Assembly (NCBI RefSeq): GCF_001484965.1
Contig: NZ_KQ947395.1
Location: 37,087 to 101,086, forward strand
Reading direction: 5' to 3'
Length of the DNA stretch: 64,000 nt
From: Shouchella shacheensis
Lineage (GTDB): Bacteria > Bacillota > Bacilli > Bacillales > Bacillaceae_D
The translations under genes were made by a program, and so were the position numbers. The notes below the pieces were generated by a model. It ran no database searches. It was given only the letters and a program-made list of their open reading frames with translations, and was not told the origin of the DNA. Below, in pieces: positions 38,934-46,649 of this stretch. Within the stretch, counting starts at the first letter, position 1. Each line of letters begins with the position of its first letter.

Positions 38934-40693
38934 GTCAACAACTAGTGTCCCATCAACTTGTAACGTTTTTAGAAGATCGAGGCGTGGAGCATGTATTTGG
39001 CCTTTGCGGTCACACGAATATTGCTTTTTTATCAGCGCTTGAAGACAGTTCCATTAAATTTGTCAATGTTCGCCACGAGCAAGTCGCGTCTCATGCAGCC
39101 GATGGGTACGCGCGGGCGAAAAAACAAACGGCCGTCATGCTTAGTCATGTGGGTCCCGGCTTAACGAATGCGGCAACAGGAGTAGCGAACGCAGCCCTTG
39201 ATTCGATTCCGATGGTCGTCATTGCCGGAGATATCCCAAGTCACTTTTACGGCAAGCATCCTCACCAGGAGATTAACTTGCATGCAGATGCCGCGCAGTA
39301 TGAAGTGTACCGTCCATTTGTAAAAAGAGCATGGCGCGTCGATCGTGAAGACTTGCTGCCTGAGATTATGGAGAAAGCGTTTCAACTTGCTGAAAGCGGT
39401 CGTCCAGGTCCTGTGCTTGTCTCTGTGCCAATGGATATATTTTCAAAAGAAGTAGACCCTGATCGGTTTGCCAGACAAAAACAGCATACCAAAGCATTGC
39501 ACAAGCCTTCAATTGATGACGAGACCGCAAAAGAAATTGTCCAGAAGCTTATCGACGCAAAGGACCCAGTGCTGTATGTAGGCGGCGGGATCATGCTTGC
39601 CAACGCGGCTGAGGAACTACGAGCGTTTGTCAATCAAGTGAAAATTCCAGTAGCGTACTCCTTAATGGGCAAAGGTGCGGTCTCGGACGATGATCCACTG
39701 ACGCTAGGCATGACCGGTTTCTGGGGAACAAAATTCATCAATGACAAGTGCCGCAATGCCGATCTTATTGTAGCAATGGGCACACGATTTACAGAAGCAG
39801 ACTCAAGCTCTTGGGAGAATGAATACACATTTAACATCCCAGAAACGAAGCTGATTCATGTTGACATCGATAGCGCTGAGATTGGGCGCAATTATCCGGC
39901 GGAACTCGGCGTCGTTGCCGATGTGAAGCAAGCGCTCACGGTTTTAACTCGTGTAGCGAAAGAATTGCTCCCAGAGGGACGTTTAGATGAGGCGTTTGTG
40001 GAACAGTCACGGAAAGAGAAAGACGAATTTCGAAAAGAAAATGAACATTACATTTATGATGACGCGTTTCCTATGCAGCCACAACGGATTCTTGAAGAAG
40101 TGCGTGCAACCCTGCCACGCGATGCCTTCATTACAACAGACGTAGGCTGGAATAAAAATGGCGTTGGACAGCAATTCCCCGTCTATGAGCCAGGAACGAT
40201 TTTGACGCCTGGAGGTTTTTGCACAATGGGCTTTGGTGCTCCCGCTGCCCTTGGTGCAAAAGTCGCTCATCCAGATCGCATCGTCGTTTCACTCGTTGGC
40301 GACGGAGGGTTTGGCCAGAATCCTGCTCTTCTCGCAACAGCAGTGGAGGAAAATATCCCGGTGGTCTGGGTGGTCATGAATAACTCTGCCTTTGGCACGA
40401 TCGCGGGGCTTCAGAAGGCTCACTATGATACCACGTTTGGAACTGTTTTTAAGAAAGACGGAGAAAGCTATTCGCCAAACTTCGCAGAGATTGCTAAGGC
40501 ATATGGAGTCGAAGGAATCAAACTAACAAGTGCCGATCAATTCAAACCTGCTCTCGAAGAAGCGATTCAGTCAGGAAAGCCATTTGTTCTCGACGTACCG
40601 ATGATCAACAACCCAGTCCCTACAGCTGGACACTGGAATATCATGGACATTTATTCACCGAATAAAAAGGTTCATCATGCGAGTGTTCAGTAA
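38930..40693 (+). CDS. Thiamine diphosphate-dependent enzyme, acetolactate synthase-like
   Basis: A 587-residue ThDP enzyme with the three-domain layout of the acetohydroxyacid synthase/oxalyl-CoA decarboxylase/benzoylformate decarboxylase family. The catalytic Glu is in NVRHEQVASHAADGYAR (near residue 48), and the ThDP-Mg motif GDGGFGQNPALLATAVEEN...NN is near residues 460-485. FGLCGHTNIAFL replaces the usual FGVPG-type start. It should cleave or join a C-C bond next to a carbonyl. Residue similarity does not give the substrate; 2-hydroxyacyl-CoA lyase or a 2-keto acid decarboxylase are both possible. Housekeeping AHAS is unlikely, as no small subunit gene is near. Confidence 0.85.
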   Translation: MSQQLVSHQLVTFLEDRGVEHVFGLCGHTNIAFLSALEDSSIKFVNVRHEQVASHAADGYARAKKQTAVMLSHVGPGLTNAATGVANAALDSIPMVVIAGDIPSHFYGKHPHQEINLHADAAQYEVYRPFVKRAWRVDREDLLPEIMEKAFQLAESGRPGPVLVSVPMDIFSKEVDPDRFARQKQHTKALHKPSIDDETAKEIVQKLIDAKDPVLYVGGGIMLANAAEELRAFVNQVKIPVAYSLMGKGAVSDDDPLTLGMTGFWGTKFINDKCRNADLIVAMGTRFTEADSSSWENEYTFNIPETKLIHVDIDSAEIGRNYPAELGVVADVKQALTVLTRVAKELLPEGRLDEAFVEQSRKEKDEFRKENEHYIYDDAFPMQPQRILEEVRATLPRDAFITTDVGWNKNGVGQQFPVYEPGTILTPGGFCTMGFGAPAALGAKVAHPDRIVVSLVGDGGFGQNPALLATAVEENIPVVWVVMNNSAFGTIAGLQKAHYDTTFGTVFKKDGESYSPNFAEIAKAYGVEGIKLTSADQFKPALEEAIQSGKPFVLDVPMINNPVPTAGHWNIMDIYSPNKKVHHASVQ

Positions 40694-40842
40694 GAGACAA
40701 CAAGAGGGAAAGGCGCTGTCTCTTCCTCTGCTTTTATGAAACTTGGTTCAATTTAATTTAACGATTATTTAGTAAATTTATAACTCATTGAGCGTTTGGC
40801 TTTGGGGCTCAAGAGACATGATGAAAAGGGAGGAGAAAGGAA

Positions 40843-42048
40843 ATGACAACGCAGAATGCCGGTCCGATCACAGGAGTCAAAATTCTGGATGCATCAACGA
40901 TGATCGCCGCACCTTTTGGGGCCACGCTACTTGCTGACCTTGGCGCCGATGTCACCAAAATTGAAATCCCGGGAAAAGGCGATACGCTTCGAACGGTCGG
41001 TCCTTACAAGGGGGAGGAGCCACTGCGCTGGCCAGGGTTAGCGAGAAATAAAAGGTCGCTTACGTTGGATATTCGCAAGGAAGAAGGGAAAGACATTTTC
41101 CTGAAATTGATTGCCAAGAGCGATGTGCTCATTGAAAACTTCCGACCAGGCACACTGGAGCGCTGGGGATTGAGTTATGAAGATTTGAAAAGTGTCAATC
41201 CTGACATTGTGATGGTCAGAGTTTCAGGTTATGGACAAACGGGCCCTTATCGGGAAAAAGCGGGATTTGGTACACCTGGTACAGCTTTTAGTGGGCATAC
41301 GTCCATTCAAGGCTACCCAGACCGTCCGCCAGTAAGTCCTTCTTATTCACTGCTGGACTATATTACAGGTATCTATGTAGCCTTCGCGACAATGAGTGCG
41401 CTGTATCAGCGCGACGCGAAGGGTGGAGAAGGTCAAGTCGTTGAGATGGGCTTGTATGAATCGCTCTTTCGGATGCTGGAATTTCTAGTCGCAGAGTACG
41501 ACCAGTTAGGCAAAGTGCGAGAGCGGAGCCCACAGCTCACAGGACATTCAAGTCCAGCAGGAACCTATCAAACAAAAGACGGGAAATTTGTGGTCCTTGT
41601 AACAAGTACAGATGCAACCTTCAATCGTTTAGCCGAGGCCATGGACCGCAAAGACATGCTAGAGGACGCTCGCTATTACACGAATTCGGAGCGCTTGAAG
41701 CATGACGGTGAAGTACAAGAGATCGTGAAAGCCTTTATTTTCGAATACGAGCAAGAAGAATTACTGGAGAAATTGGATGGAGCGGGTGTTCCGGTGAGTC
41801 CAATTTTAACGATTGAAGATATTTTTACGCATCCGCAATTTAAAGCGAGAGAAAACATCGTCGACGTTGAACATCCTCGTCTTGGAAAAATTAAAGTACC
41901 AGGCGTCGTCCCTAAATTTTCGAAAACACCTGGAGGAATCAGGCACCGAGCGCCAGACCTCGGTGAACACAATGAAGAGATTCTGAGTGAACAACTTGGG
42001 TTGACCAAGGAATCGATTGAAGATCTCCGAACGAAAGGTGTCATCTAA
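40843..42048 (+). CDS. CaiB/BaiF-type (family III) CoA-transferase
   Basis: A 401-residue family III CoA-transferase, which moves CoA from a donor such as succinyl-CoA to a carboxylic acid. Family marks are GVKILDASTMIAAPFGATLLADLGADV at the N-terminus (landmarks only), RNKRSLTLDI, LIENFRPGTLERWG and SGYGQTGPY. The expected catalytic Asp is D172 in LLDYITGIYVA. GGGAGGAGAAAGG lies before ATG 40843. It follows a 149-bp gap after the ThDP gene without an obvious terminator, and the next gene begins two bases after its stop, so it and the lyase form a pair that activates and then cleaves an acid. Confidence 0.9.
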   Translation: MTTQNAGPITGVKILDASTMIAAPFGATLLADLGADVTKIEIPGKGDTLRTVGPYKGEEPLRWPGLARNKRSLTLDIRKEEGKDIFLKLIAKSDVLIENFRPGTLERWGLSYEDLKSVNPDIVMVRVSGYGQTGPYREKAGFGTPGTAFSGHTSIQGYPDRPPVSPSYSLLDYITGIYVAFATMSALYQRDAKGGEGQVVEMGLYESLFRMLEFLVAEYDQLGKVRERSPQLTGHSSPAGTYQTKDGKFVVLVTSTDATFNRLAEAMDRKDMLEDARYYTNSERLKHDGEVQEIVKAFIFEYEQEELLEKLDGAGVPVSPILTIEDIFTHPQFKARENIVDVEHPRLGKIKVPGVVPKFSKTPGGIRHRAPDLGEHNEEILSEQLGLTKESIEDLRTKGVI

Positions 42049-42049
42049 T

Positions 42050-42994
42050 ATGCCGACGGATTCGTTACCGAAACAAGTAGAAATTTGGGAAGTAGCTCCA
42101 AGGGATGGGTTTCAAGCAGAAGAGACCTGGATCCCAACCGAAACGAAACTGGAGATTATTCGCGAATTGGCAAGTACTGGTTTGAAATCAATGGAAATTA
42201 CCTCCTTTGTCCATCCAAAAGCGATTCCGCAGTTGAAGGACGCAGATGAAGTGGTGTCTCAGGCTGGGGATTTAAATCTGAAGCTGCGAGCCCTTGTTCC
42301 CAATGTACGAGGCGCTGAGCGCGCCATCAATGTTGGCATCAAGAAATTGAAATTAATGCTTTCGGCGACTGATTCCCATAGCCTGTCAAATGCGAATGCT
42401 ACCGCTAGAGACGCGCAGCAAAAACTTTGGCCGATCGCAGACCTAGCGGCGAAGCATGGCGTTAGTGTAGGGGGATCCGTCTCTGTCGCCTTTGGTTGTC
42501 CCTATGAAGGGAAGGTGCCGTTAGAACGAATTGCGGCGATTCTTACACGTTATCAGGAAATGGACGTACATGAAGTTTCGCTGGCGGATACAACGGGCAT
42601 GGCCAATCCTGTGCAAGTTTCGCAAATGTTACGTTATTTAAACCAGGAATTTCCGGAGATGCGTTTTTCTCTGCATCTTCACAACACGAGGGGGATGGCA
42701 CTTGCCAATGCGGTAGCTGCCCTTCAAGAAGGAGTTCTTGACTTTGACAGCTCCATTGCCGGGCTAGGGGGGTGCCCTTACGCTCCTGGAGCTTCAGGCA
42801 ATATTGCCTCTGAGGATCTTGTGCACGCGTTTCATGAAATGGGCGTTGATACAGGTGCGAATTTAGAAAGATTGATAGAAGTAGCCAAAAACGTACGCGA
42901 TCGGATCGGTCATGATGGAGGGAGCTATATGCTTCAGGCAGGTCCGAACTCTGCCCTTCATCAAAAACCAGTTTCGCAATCTAAGCTCGGATAA
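42050..42994 (+). CDS. Hydroxymethylglutaryl-CoA lyase-like protein
   Basis: A 314-residue DRE-TIM metallolyase. The DRE motif reads EVAPRDGFQAE near residues 14-24 (Arg-Asp pair), the metal-binding histidines are in LHLHNTRGM, and the mobile loop GLGGCPYAPGASGNIASEDLV contains the signature cysteine of true HMG-CoA lyases. The fold can also serve related 3-hydroxy-3-carboxyl acyl-CoA esters. The start ATG 42050 directly follows the CoA-transferase stop; the AAAGGTG within the previous gene is its ribosome site. The gene pair suggests acid + CoA, then cleavage to acetyl-CoA plus a keto acid. A terminator follows. Confidence 0.92.
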   Translation: MPTDSLPKQVEIWEVAPRDGFQAEETWIPTETKLEIIRELASTGLKSMEITSFVHPKAIPQLKDADEVVSQAGDLNLKLRALVPNVRGAERAINVGIKKLKLMLSATDSHSLSNANATARDAQQKLWPIADLAAKHGVSVGGSVSVAFGCPYEGKVPLERIAAILTRYQEMDVHEVSLADTTGMANPVQVSQMLRYLNQEFPEMRFSLHLHNTRGMALANAVAALQEGVLDFDSSIAGLGGCPYAPGASGNIASEDLVHAFHEMGVDTGANLERLIEVAKNVRDRIGHDGGSYMLQAGPNSALHQKPVSQSKLG

Positions 42995-43003
42995 AAAGCT
43001 CTG

Positions 43004-43045
43004 CAACGGCCTTTTTCCTCATTTGAGAGGGGCCGTTGATTTTTT
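43004..43045 (+). terminator. Terminator of the catabolic operon
   Basis: CAACGGCC (43004-43011) pairs with GGCCGTTG (43031-43038), followed by ATTTTTTG, shortly after the lyase gene. Confidence 0.85.
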
Positions 43046-43097
43046 GTGGGACGAACCTGCATCTATAGACGGCTATGTTCCTGAAAGGGCGTAAAAG

Positions 43098-43127
43098 AAC
43101 CCGAATTGAGAACTTCATTGGGGTTTT
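43098..43127. terminator. Second hairpin with T-run
   Basis: AACCC pairs with GGGTT around a 20-base loop with partial internal pairing (GAATTGAGAAC / CTTCATTG), followed by TTTTG. It may be a terminator for the decayed tctA remnant on the other strand or a second stop for the operon. Confidence 0.5.
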
Positions 43128-43176
43128 TGTTGATTTGTTTCAGCTCTGCTTCCCAATCTAACAAGCAAATCAAATA

Positions 43177-43500
43177 TTATTTCGATCTAAACACTTTTGT
43201 CTTAAACGTCTCATAAACCGGTGTCTGACTAAAAAGAGTAAACGAAAACGCAAACACTAGGATAAAGCTAACCTTGCTTAAGTTGGCAACAAGGAGCAAG
43301 CCTAAGGCGGCGAGTAAAAAATAGTATCGAGGGGCAAATTGGGAGACGAGGGGCTCCAATAAAAGGCCGCCAATGACAGAGAAAATCGTTGTGAGAGTCA
43401 TGACAAGCCCAGCTTCCCCTTTTTGCGAGAGTGGATAGCCATCAAAGGATGTAGCGACAGAAGCAGGAGCAGGTGCCCTGGGATATTCACCGGCAAGCGC
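43177..43500 (-). pseudogene. Truncated, frameshifted tctA remnant
   Basis: On the minus strand a frame reading LPVNIPG continues, after a one-base frameshift near 43480, as APAPASVATSFDGYPLSQKGEAG and then TLTTIFSVIGGLLL...FAPRYYFLLAALGLLL. These match the TctA segments LLNAPG, VATSFDGYPMAKRGEAG and PPEYFALMILGL, as seen in the intact tctA at 19719-21230. The N-terminal quarter and about two thirds of the C-terminus are missing and the tail (SQTPVYETFKTKVFRSK) is unrelated. It is a relic of another tricarboxylate transporter, and differs enough from the intact copy not to be a recent duplicate. Confidence 0.85.
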
Positions 43501-43702
43501 TTTAAAATTGTTCCATTACACGTAACTATAATGCAATTAATGAAATTCAATGATTGGAGTATAACAAAATAACTAAGAGAAGTCACTGAAAGTTTTAACC
43601 CCAATTTGATTCACTAGTTGCACAATGACTACTAATCATGTAAACTACTTTGAAGTTCTATTTAATGGATATAAGTTACATACATTGAAATAAGGAGGGC
43701 TT

Positions 43703-44464
43703 ATGTTGAATGAACATGAAGTTACAATTCGCGGTGTTCGCTTTCATCGAGAAGAGCACGCAAAAATCTGCTCGATCCTAGTTGGTGAGACAGCGGAAGA
43801 ATTACTCAAAGAAGCTAAGGCGATTGTTTCAAAGGAGCCTGATGTTCTGGAATGGAGAGCGGATTTCTTTCAAGATCTTAGCGAAACAGATAAAGTGATG
43901 GAAATAGCAAAGCAACTTCGCTCAGCAGTAGGAAACATTCCTTTGCTATTCACGATTCGCTCAGAGGAAGAAGGAGGAGAGTCAAGAAAGGTAACGTTTG
44001 AAGAGGAGCAGCAACTGTGTCAAACGCTCATTCAATCTCAACTCGTTGATTTAATGGACGTCGAGCTCTCAAAAGGAAAAGAAGCTGTGAAAGAGATCCG
44101 AGAAAAGGCCGATCAATTTGGCTGTAAAGTTGTCGTTTCAAGGCACTACTTTACAAATACACCAACAAATGAAGAAATGACGAAGGTGCTCCATGACGCG
44201 CATGAGTGTGGTGCCCATATAGCGAAGCTTGCGGTCATGGCTAAGGAGCCAGGCGATGTTTTAAGATTGCTTGATGTGACTCATAAGGAAAGTCAGCAGT
44301 TGCCCATTCCAATGATCACTATGTCAATGGGAAGGCTGGGAGCAAGTTCCCGTTTAATTGGTGATCAATTTGGTTCAGTGATGACATTCGCCATTGGACA
44401 GAAAGCCTCTGCGTCAGGGCAAGTGCCGATTGACGTAGTTCGCAACGTTCAGGAGTATACGTAA
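43703..44464 (+). CDS. aroD: Type I 3-dehydroquinate dehydratase
   Basis: A 253-residue class I 3-dehydroquinase that forms a Schiff base with dehydroquinate and makes dehydroshikimate. The active residues are clear: EWRADFF (residues 50-56), the general base H148 in VVVSRHYF and the Schiff-base K175 in IAKLAVM; SMGRLGASSR carries the conserved arginine. GGAGGGCTT precedes ATG. In B. subtilis this genome region has yqhS, a type II enzyme; that gene is missing here, so aroD could serve aromatic amino acid synthesis or, from its place beside a TIM-barrel gene and an IclR regulator, catabolism of quinate or shikimate-type acids. Confidence 0.93.
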   Translation: MLNEHEVTIRGVRFHREEHAKICSILVGETAEELLKEAKAIVSKEPDVLEWRADFFQDLSETDKVMEIAKQLRSAVGNIPLLFTIRSEEEGGESRKVTFEEEQQLCQTLIQSQLVDLMDVELSKGKEAVKEIREKADQFGCKVVVSRHYFTNTPTNEEMTKVLHDAHECGAHIAKLAVMAKEPGDVLRLLDVTHKESQQLPIPMITMSMGRLGASSRLIGDQFGSVMTFAIGQKASASGQVPIDVVRNVQEYT

Positions 44465-44507
44465 GCATAACGATTTGCAGGTCCGCTTACTTGAATTCGA
44501 TACATAA

Positions 44508-44538
44508 AATGCCGTCTAAAGACGGCATTTTTTATTTA
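44508..44538 (+). terminator. Terminator of aroD
   Basis: AAATGCCGTC pairs with GACGGCATTT across TAAA, followed by T-rich sequence. Confidence 0.92.
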
Positions 44539-44620
44539 GAGCGATCTAGTCAACAAATCTGAGGTTGTCACTCAGGGTAGTCTCGTTTATTTAGGAATTA
44601 TAGGACCTTTGATTTCATAC

Positions 44621-44683
44621 AATGGAATTAAAAATAAATTAACGGAATTTATGATTGCGGTTTCATTCTAATTTAGGTACAAT
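44621..44683 (+). promoter_or_regulatory. Promoter of the TIM-barrel gene with paired GGAAYTAA boxes
   Basis: TTGCGG (44655-44660) and TACAAT (44678-44683) are 17 bases apart. GGAATTAA at 44624 and GGAATTTA at 44644 are 20 bp apart, and the second is 11 bp before the -35. ATGATTGCG, TTTCA and AGGTACAAT are identical to the promoter at 36341-36403. Confidence 0.7.
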
Positions 44684-44695
44684 ATGCATAAAGAT

Positions 44696-44715
44696 TTATT
44701 AAATCGATCTAATAA
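44696..44715. promoter_or_regulatory. ATCGAT operator upstream of the TIM-barrel gene
   Basis: TTATTAAATCGATCTAATAA is a 20-base palindrome with one mismatched pair, centred on ATCGAT, 13 bases after the -10 element. It is the best-conserved of the four copies in the block. Confidence 0.7.
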
Positions 44716-44760
44716 GAATGAGACTGCTCTTTCTTAAGGAACTTATAAGGAGGTTTTTAA

Positions 44761-45606
44761 ATGACAAATAAATTCTCACTTGCTCATCTGACGGTTCTTG
44801 AATGTGCACCGCCAGAGATGACCTATCTTGCTTCTCGAGCGGGGTATGACTACGTTAGTTTCCGGCCGATTTATATGGGTTTGCCTGGGGAGCCGAATTA
44901 TGAGCTAGCCAAAAACAAAAAGATGATGCGTGAGACGAAGAACGCCATGCGGGATACTGGACTTGAACTTCTTGATATTGAATTAGCACGTGTGTATGAT
45001 GGCGTCGATCCAAAGGGTTATCTGCCAGCGATGGAAGTCGCTGCTGAGCTTGGGGGAAAACATATTTTAAGTAGTGTTTGGACGGATAAGCGTAGTTATG
45101 CGATTGAGCGTTTTGCCGAGATTTGTGAGCTAGCAAAACCATTCGGATTGACCGTCGAGTTAGAGTTTGTTCCGATTGCGAGTGTATACAATCTTGATGG
45201 TGCTCTTGATGTACTTCATACGGCAAAGCAAGAAAACGCTGGGCTGATGATTGACGTCCATCATTTTCATCGATCAAAAGATAAATTGGAAGATCTTGAC
45301 GAGGTCCCTCGTGAATGGTTCCGATATCTCCATCTTTGTAGCGCACCCGAAGAAATTCCTACTTCTCAGGAAGAGATGACACGTATTCTTAGGGAAGAAC
45401 GCTGGTTCCTCGGAGAAGAAGGGGGGATAGATGTAGCGAATATCGTAAAAAGAATTCCTCAAATCCCTTATTCTTTAGAGCTCCCTAACACGAAGCTAGC
45501 TCAAGAATTAGGATATGAAGAATTCGCTCGCCGTTGCCTCCAAACGTCGAAAGATTATCTAAAACGTATGTCCGTGGGCATGGAAAGTGCTCATTCACCT
45601 TATTAA
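44761..45606 (+). CDS. Xylose isomerase-like TIM-barrel protein (sugar isomerase/epimerase or 3-dehydroshikimate dehydratase-like)
   Basis: A 281-residue AP-endonuclease-2-type TIM barrel. The four metal ligands of the superfamily are recognisable: Glu in TVELEFVP, Asp and His in LMIDVHHFHRS, and Glu in YSLELPN near the C-terminus, with RYLHLCSAP at the penultimate strand. The opening LTVLECAPPEMTYLASRAGYD is typical of genes found near IclR regulators. Members act as sugar or hydroxy-acid isomerases or as 3-dehydroshikimate dehydratases. The neighbour aroD makes the last attractive, but the sequence alone does not decide. AGGAGGTT precedes ATG. It is controlled by both shared motifs. Confidence 0.85.
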   Translation: MTNKFSLAHLTVLECAPPEMTYLASRAGYDYVSFRPIYMGLPGEPNYELAKNKKMMRETKNAMRDTGLELLDIELARVYDGVDPKGYLPAMEVAAELGGKHILSSVWTDKRSYAIERFAEICELAKPFGLTVELEFVPIASVYNLDGALDVLHTAKQENAGLMIDVHHFHRSKDKLEDLDEVPREWFRYLHLCSAPEEIPTSQEEMTRILREERWFLGEEGGIDVANIVKRIPQIPYSLELPNTKLAQELGYEEFARRCLQTSKDYLKRMSVGMESAHSPY

Positions 45607-45695
45607 AACAGTTCCTTTTTTAAAAGAGTTGATGGGAGTGTCTGAGAATGGTACTTTATAAAGAGTGGGCGTCAAATGAGGGTCACAGCAACCAT

Positions 45696-45712
45696 TTTAA
45701 AAGCGCTTTAAA
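45696..45712. promoter_or_regulatory. AAAGCGCTTT palindrome upstream of the IclR gene
   Basis: TTTAAAAGCGCTTTAAA is near-palindromic and CG-centred, resembling cre or another LacI-family operator. It lies about 20-35 bp before the IclR start. Confidence 0.4.
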
Positions 45713-45730
45713 GGAATTGTTAAAGAGTGG

Positions 45731-46492
45731 GTGAACGAGAACATGGATTCCATCCGAACTGTACAAAGAGCTATTGATATTCTAAACTGCTTTTCCATTC
45801 ATGAGTCGGAGCTTACACTAACTGAAATTGCAAGTAAAATTGGGTTAGCGAAATCAACAACAACAAGACTGCTCGGTACATTAGAATTAAATAATTGTGT
45901 GGCGAAAAATCCGGATACGATGAAATATCGACTCGGGCATAAGCTTCATTATCTTGGCTTTGTTGCGGGGAAGTCGTTGAAATTAACAGAAGTCGCGCGT
46001 CCTATTATGGATGAACTCAGAGATGAAGTGAGTGAAACCGTTAACCTATACATGCTAGAGGATGTCTGGCGTGTATGCATTATGCAAAGTGAAAGCGTTC
46101 ATGAACTAAGACATCTGGTAAGATTAGGGGAGAAAATGCCGTTGTGGCTAGGCGCAAGTGGAAAAGTTATGCTCTCAAATCGAATGGACGTATGGGAAAA
46201 ACTTTTAAAAACCCGTGCCTCGGAAGTGGAGCCTTTTAAAGGGGTGCAAGAGCAATTTGCGCGTATTCAGGATCAAGGCTTTGCCACTAGCATAGGAGAA
46301 AGAGAAGCTGGATTGTCTGCAGTAGCAGCGCCTATTTATAACGGCAATGGTCAGGTTTTCGCGTCTCTTTCTATATCGGGTCCGAGTCCTCGTTTTACAA
46401 AAGAGCAGTTAGAAAGGTCAAAAACTCCGTTGATCGCGGCTGCAGCAAAGATTTCTCAGTTTAATGGTTTTTTACAGAAGAGGAATGAGTGA
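45731..46492 (+). CDS. IclR-family transcriptional regulator
   Basis: A 253-residue IclR-type regulator. The N-terminal winged helix (residues about 8-70: TVQRAIDILNCFSIHESELTLTEIASKIGLAKSTTTRLL, landmarks only) is followed by the GAF-like effector domain, with LWLGASGKVML, GFATSIGEREAGLSAVAAPIY and the FASLSISGPSPRF end. IclR proteins usually control nearby catabolic genes in response to an organic acid. It is last in the accessory block, and the paired GGAAYTAA boxes are candidate sites. The start may be GTG 45731 or ATG 45743, neither with a good ribosome site. The 124-bp gap after the TIM-barrel gene leaves cotranscription open. Confidence 0.9.
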   Translation: MNENMDSIRTVQRAIDILNCFSIHESELTLTEIASKIGLAKSTTTRLLGTLELNNCVAKNPDTMKYRLGHKLHYLGFVAGKSLKLTEVARPIMDELRDEVSETVNLYMLEDVWRVCIMQSESVHELRHLVRLGEKMPLWLGASGKVMLSNRMDVWEKLLKTRASEVEPFKGVQEQFARIQDQGFATSIGEREAGLSAVAAPIYNGNGQVFASLSISGPSPRFTKEQLERSKTPLIAAAAKISQFNGFLQKRNE

Positions 46493-46551
46493 GAAAGAGT
46501 GTATGCAACGTTAGGGGTAAGTTCCTGACGGGTCTCTGTACACGGAAAAGG

Positions 46552-46595
46552 GATGCTCTGATTGGTCGTCCAGCCAATCGGAGCATCTCTTTTTA
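46552..46595. terminator. Terminator between iclR and aroK
   Basis: GATGCTCTGATTGG (46552-46565) pairs with CCAATCGGAGCATC (46573-46586) over 14 bp with one G-T pair, followed by TCTTTTT. It lies between convergent genes. Confidence 0.88.
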
Positions 46596-46649
46596 AATGT
46601 ATGGAAAATAATCTTTTCAAAAGGTTGCCGTAGCAATGCCCACTTCCCA

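Noticed and set aside
43398-43604. Independent 68-codon minus-strand gene
   Set aside because: Only its end (LPVNIPG) is meaningful as part of the frameshifted tctA relic; the rest is unrelated sequence.
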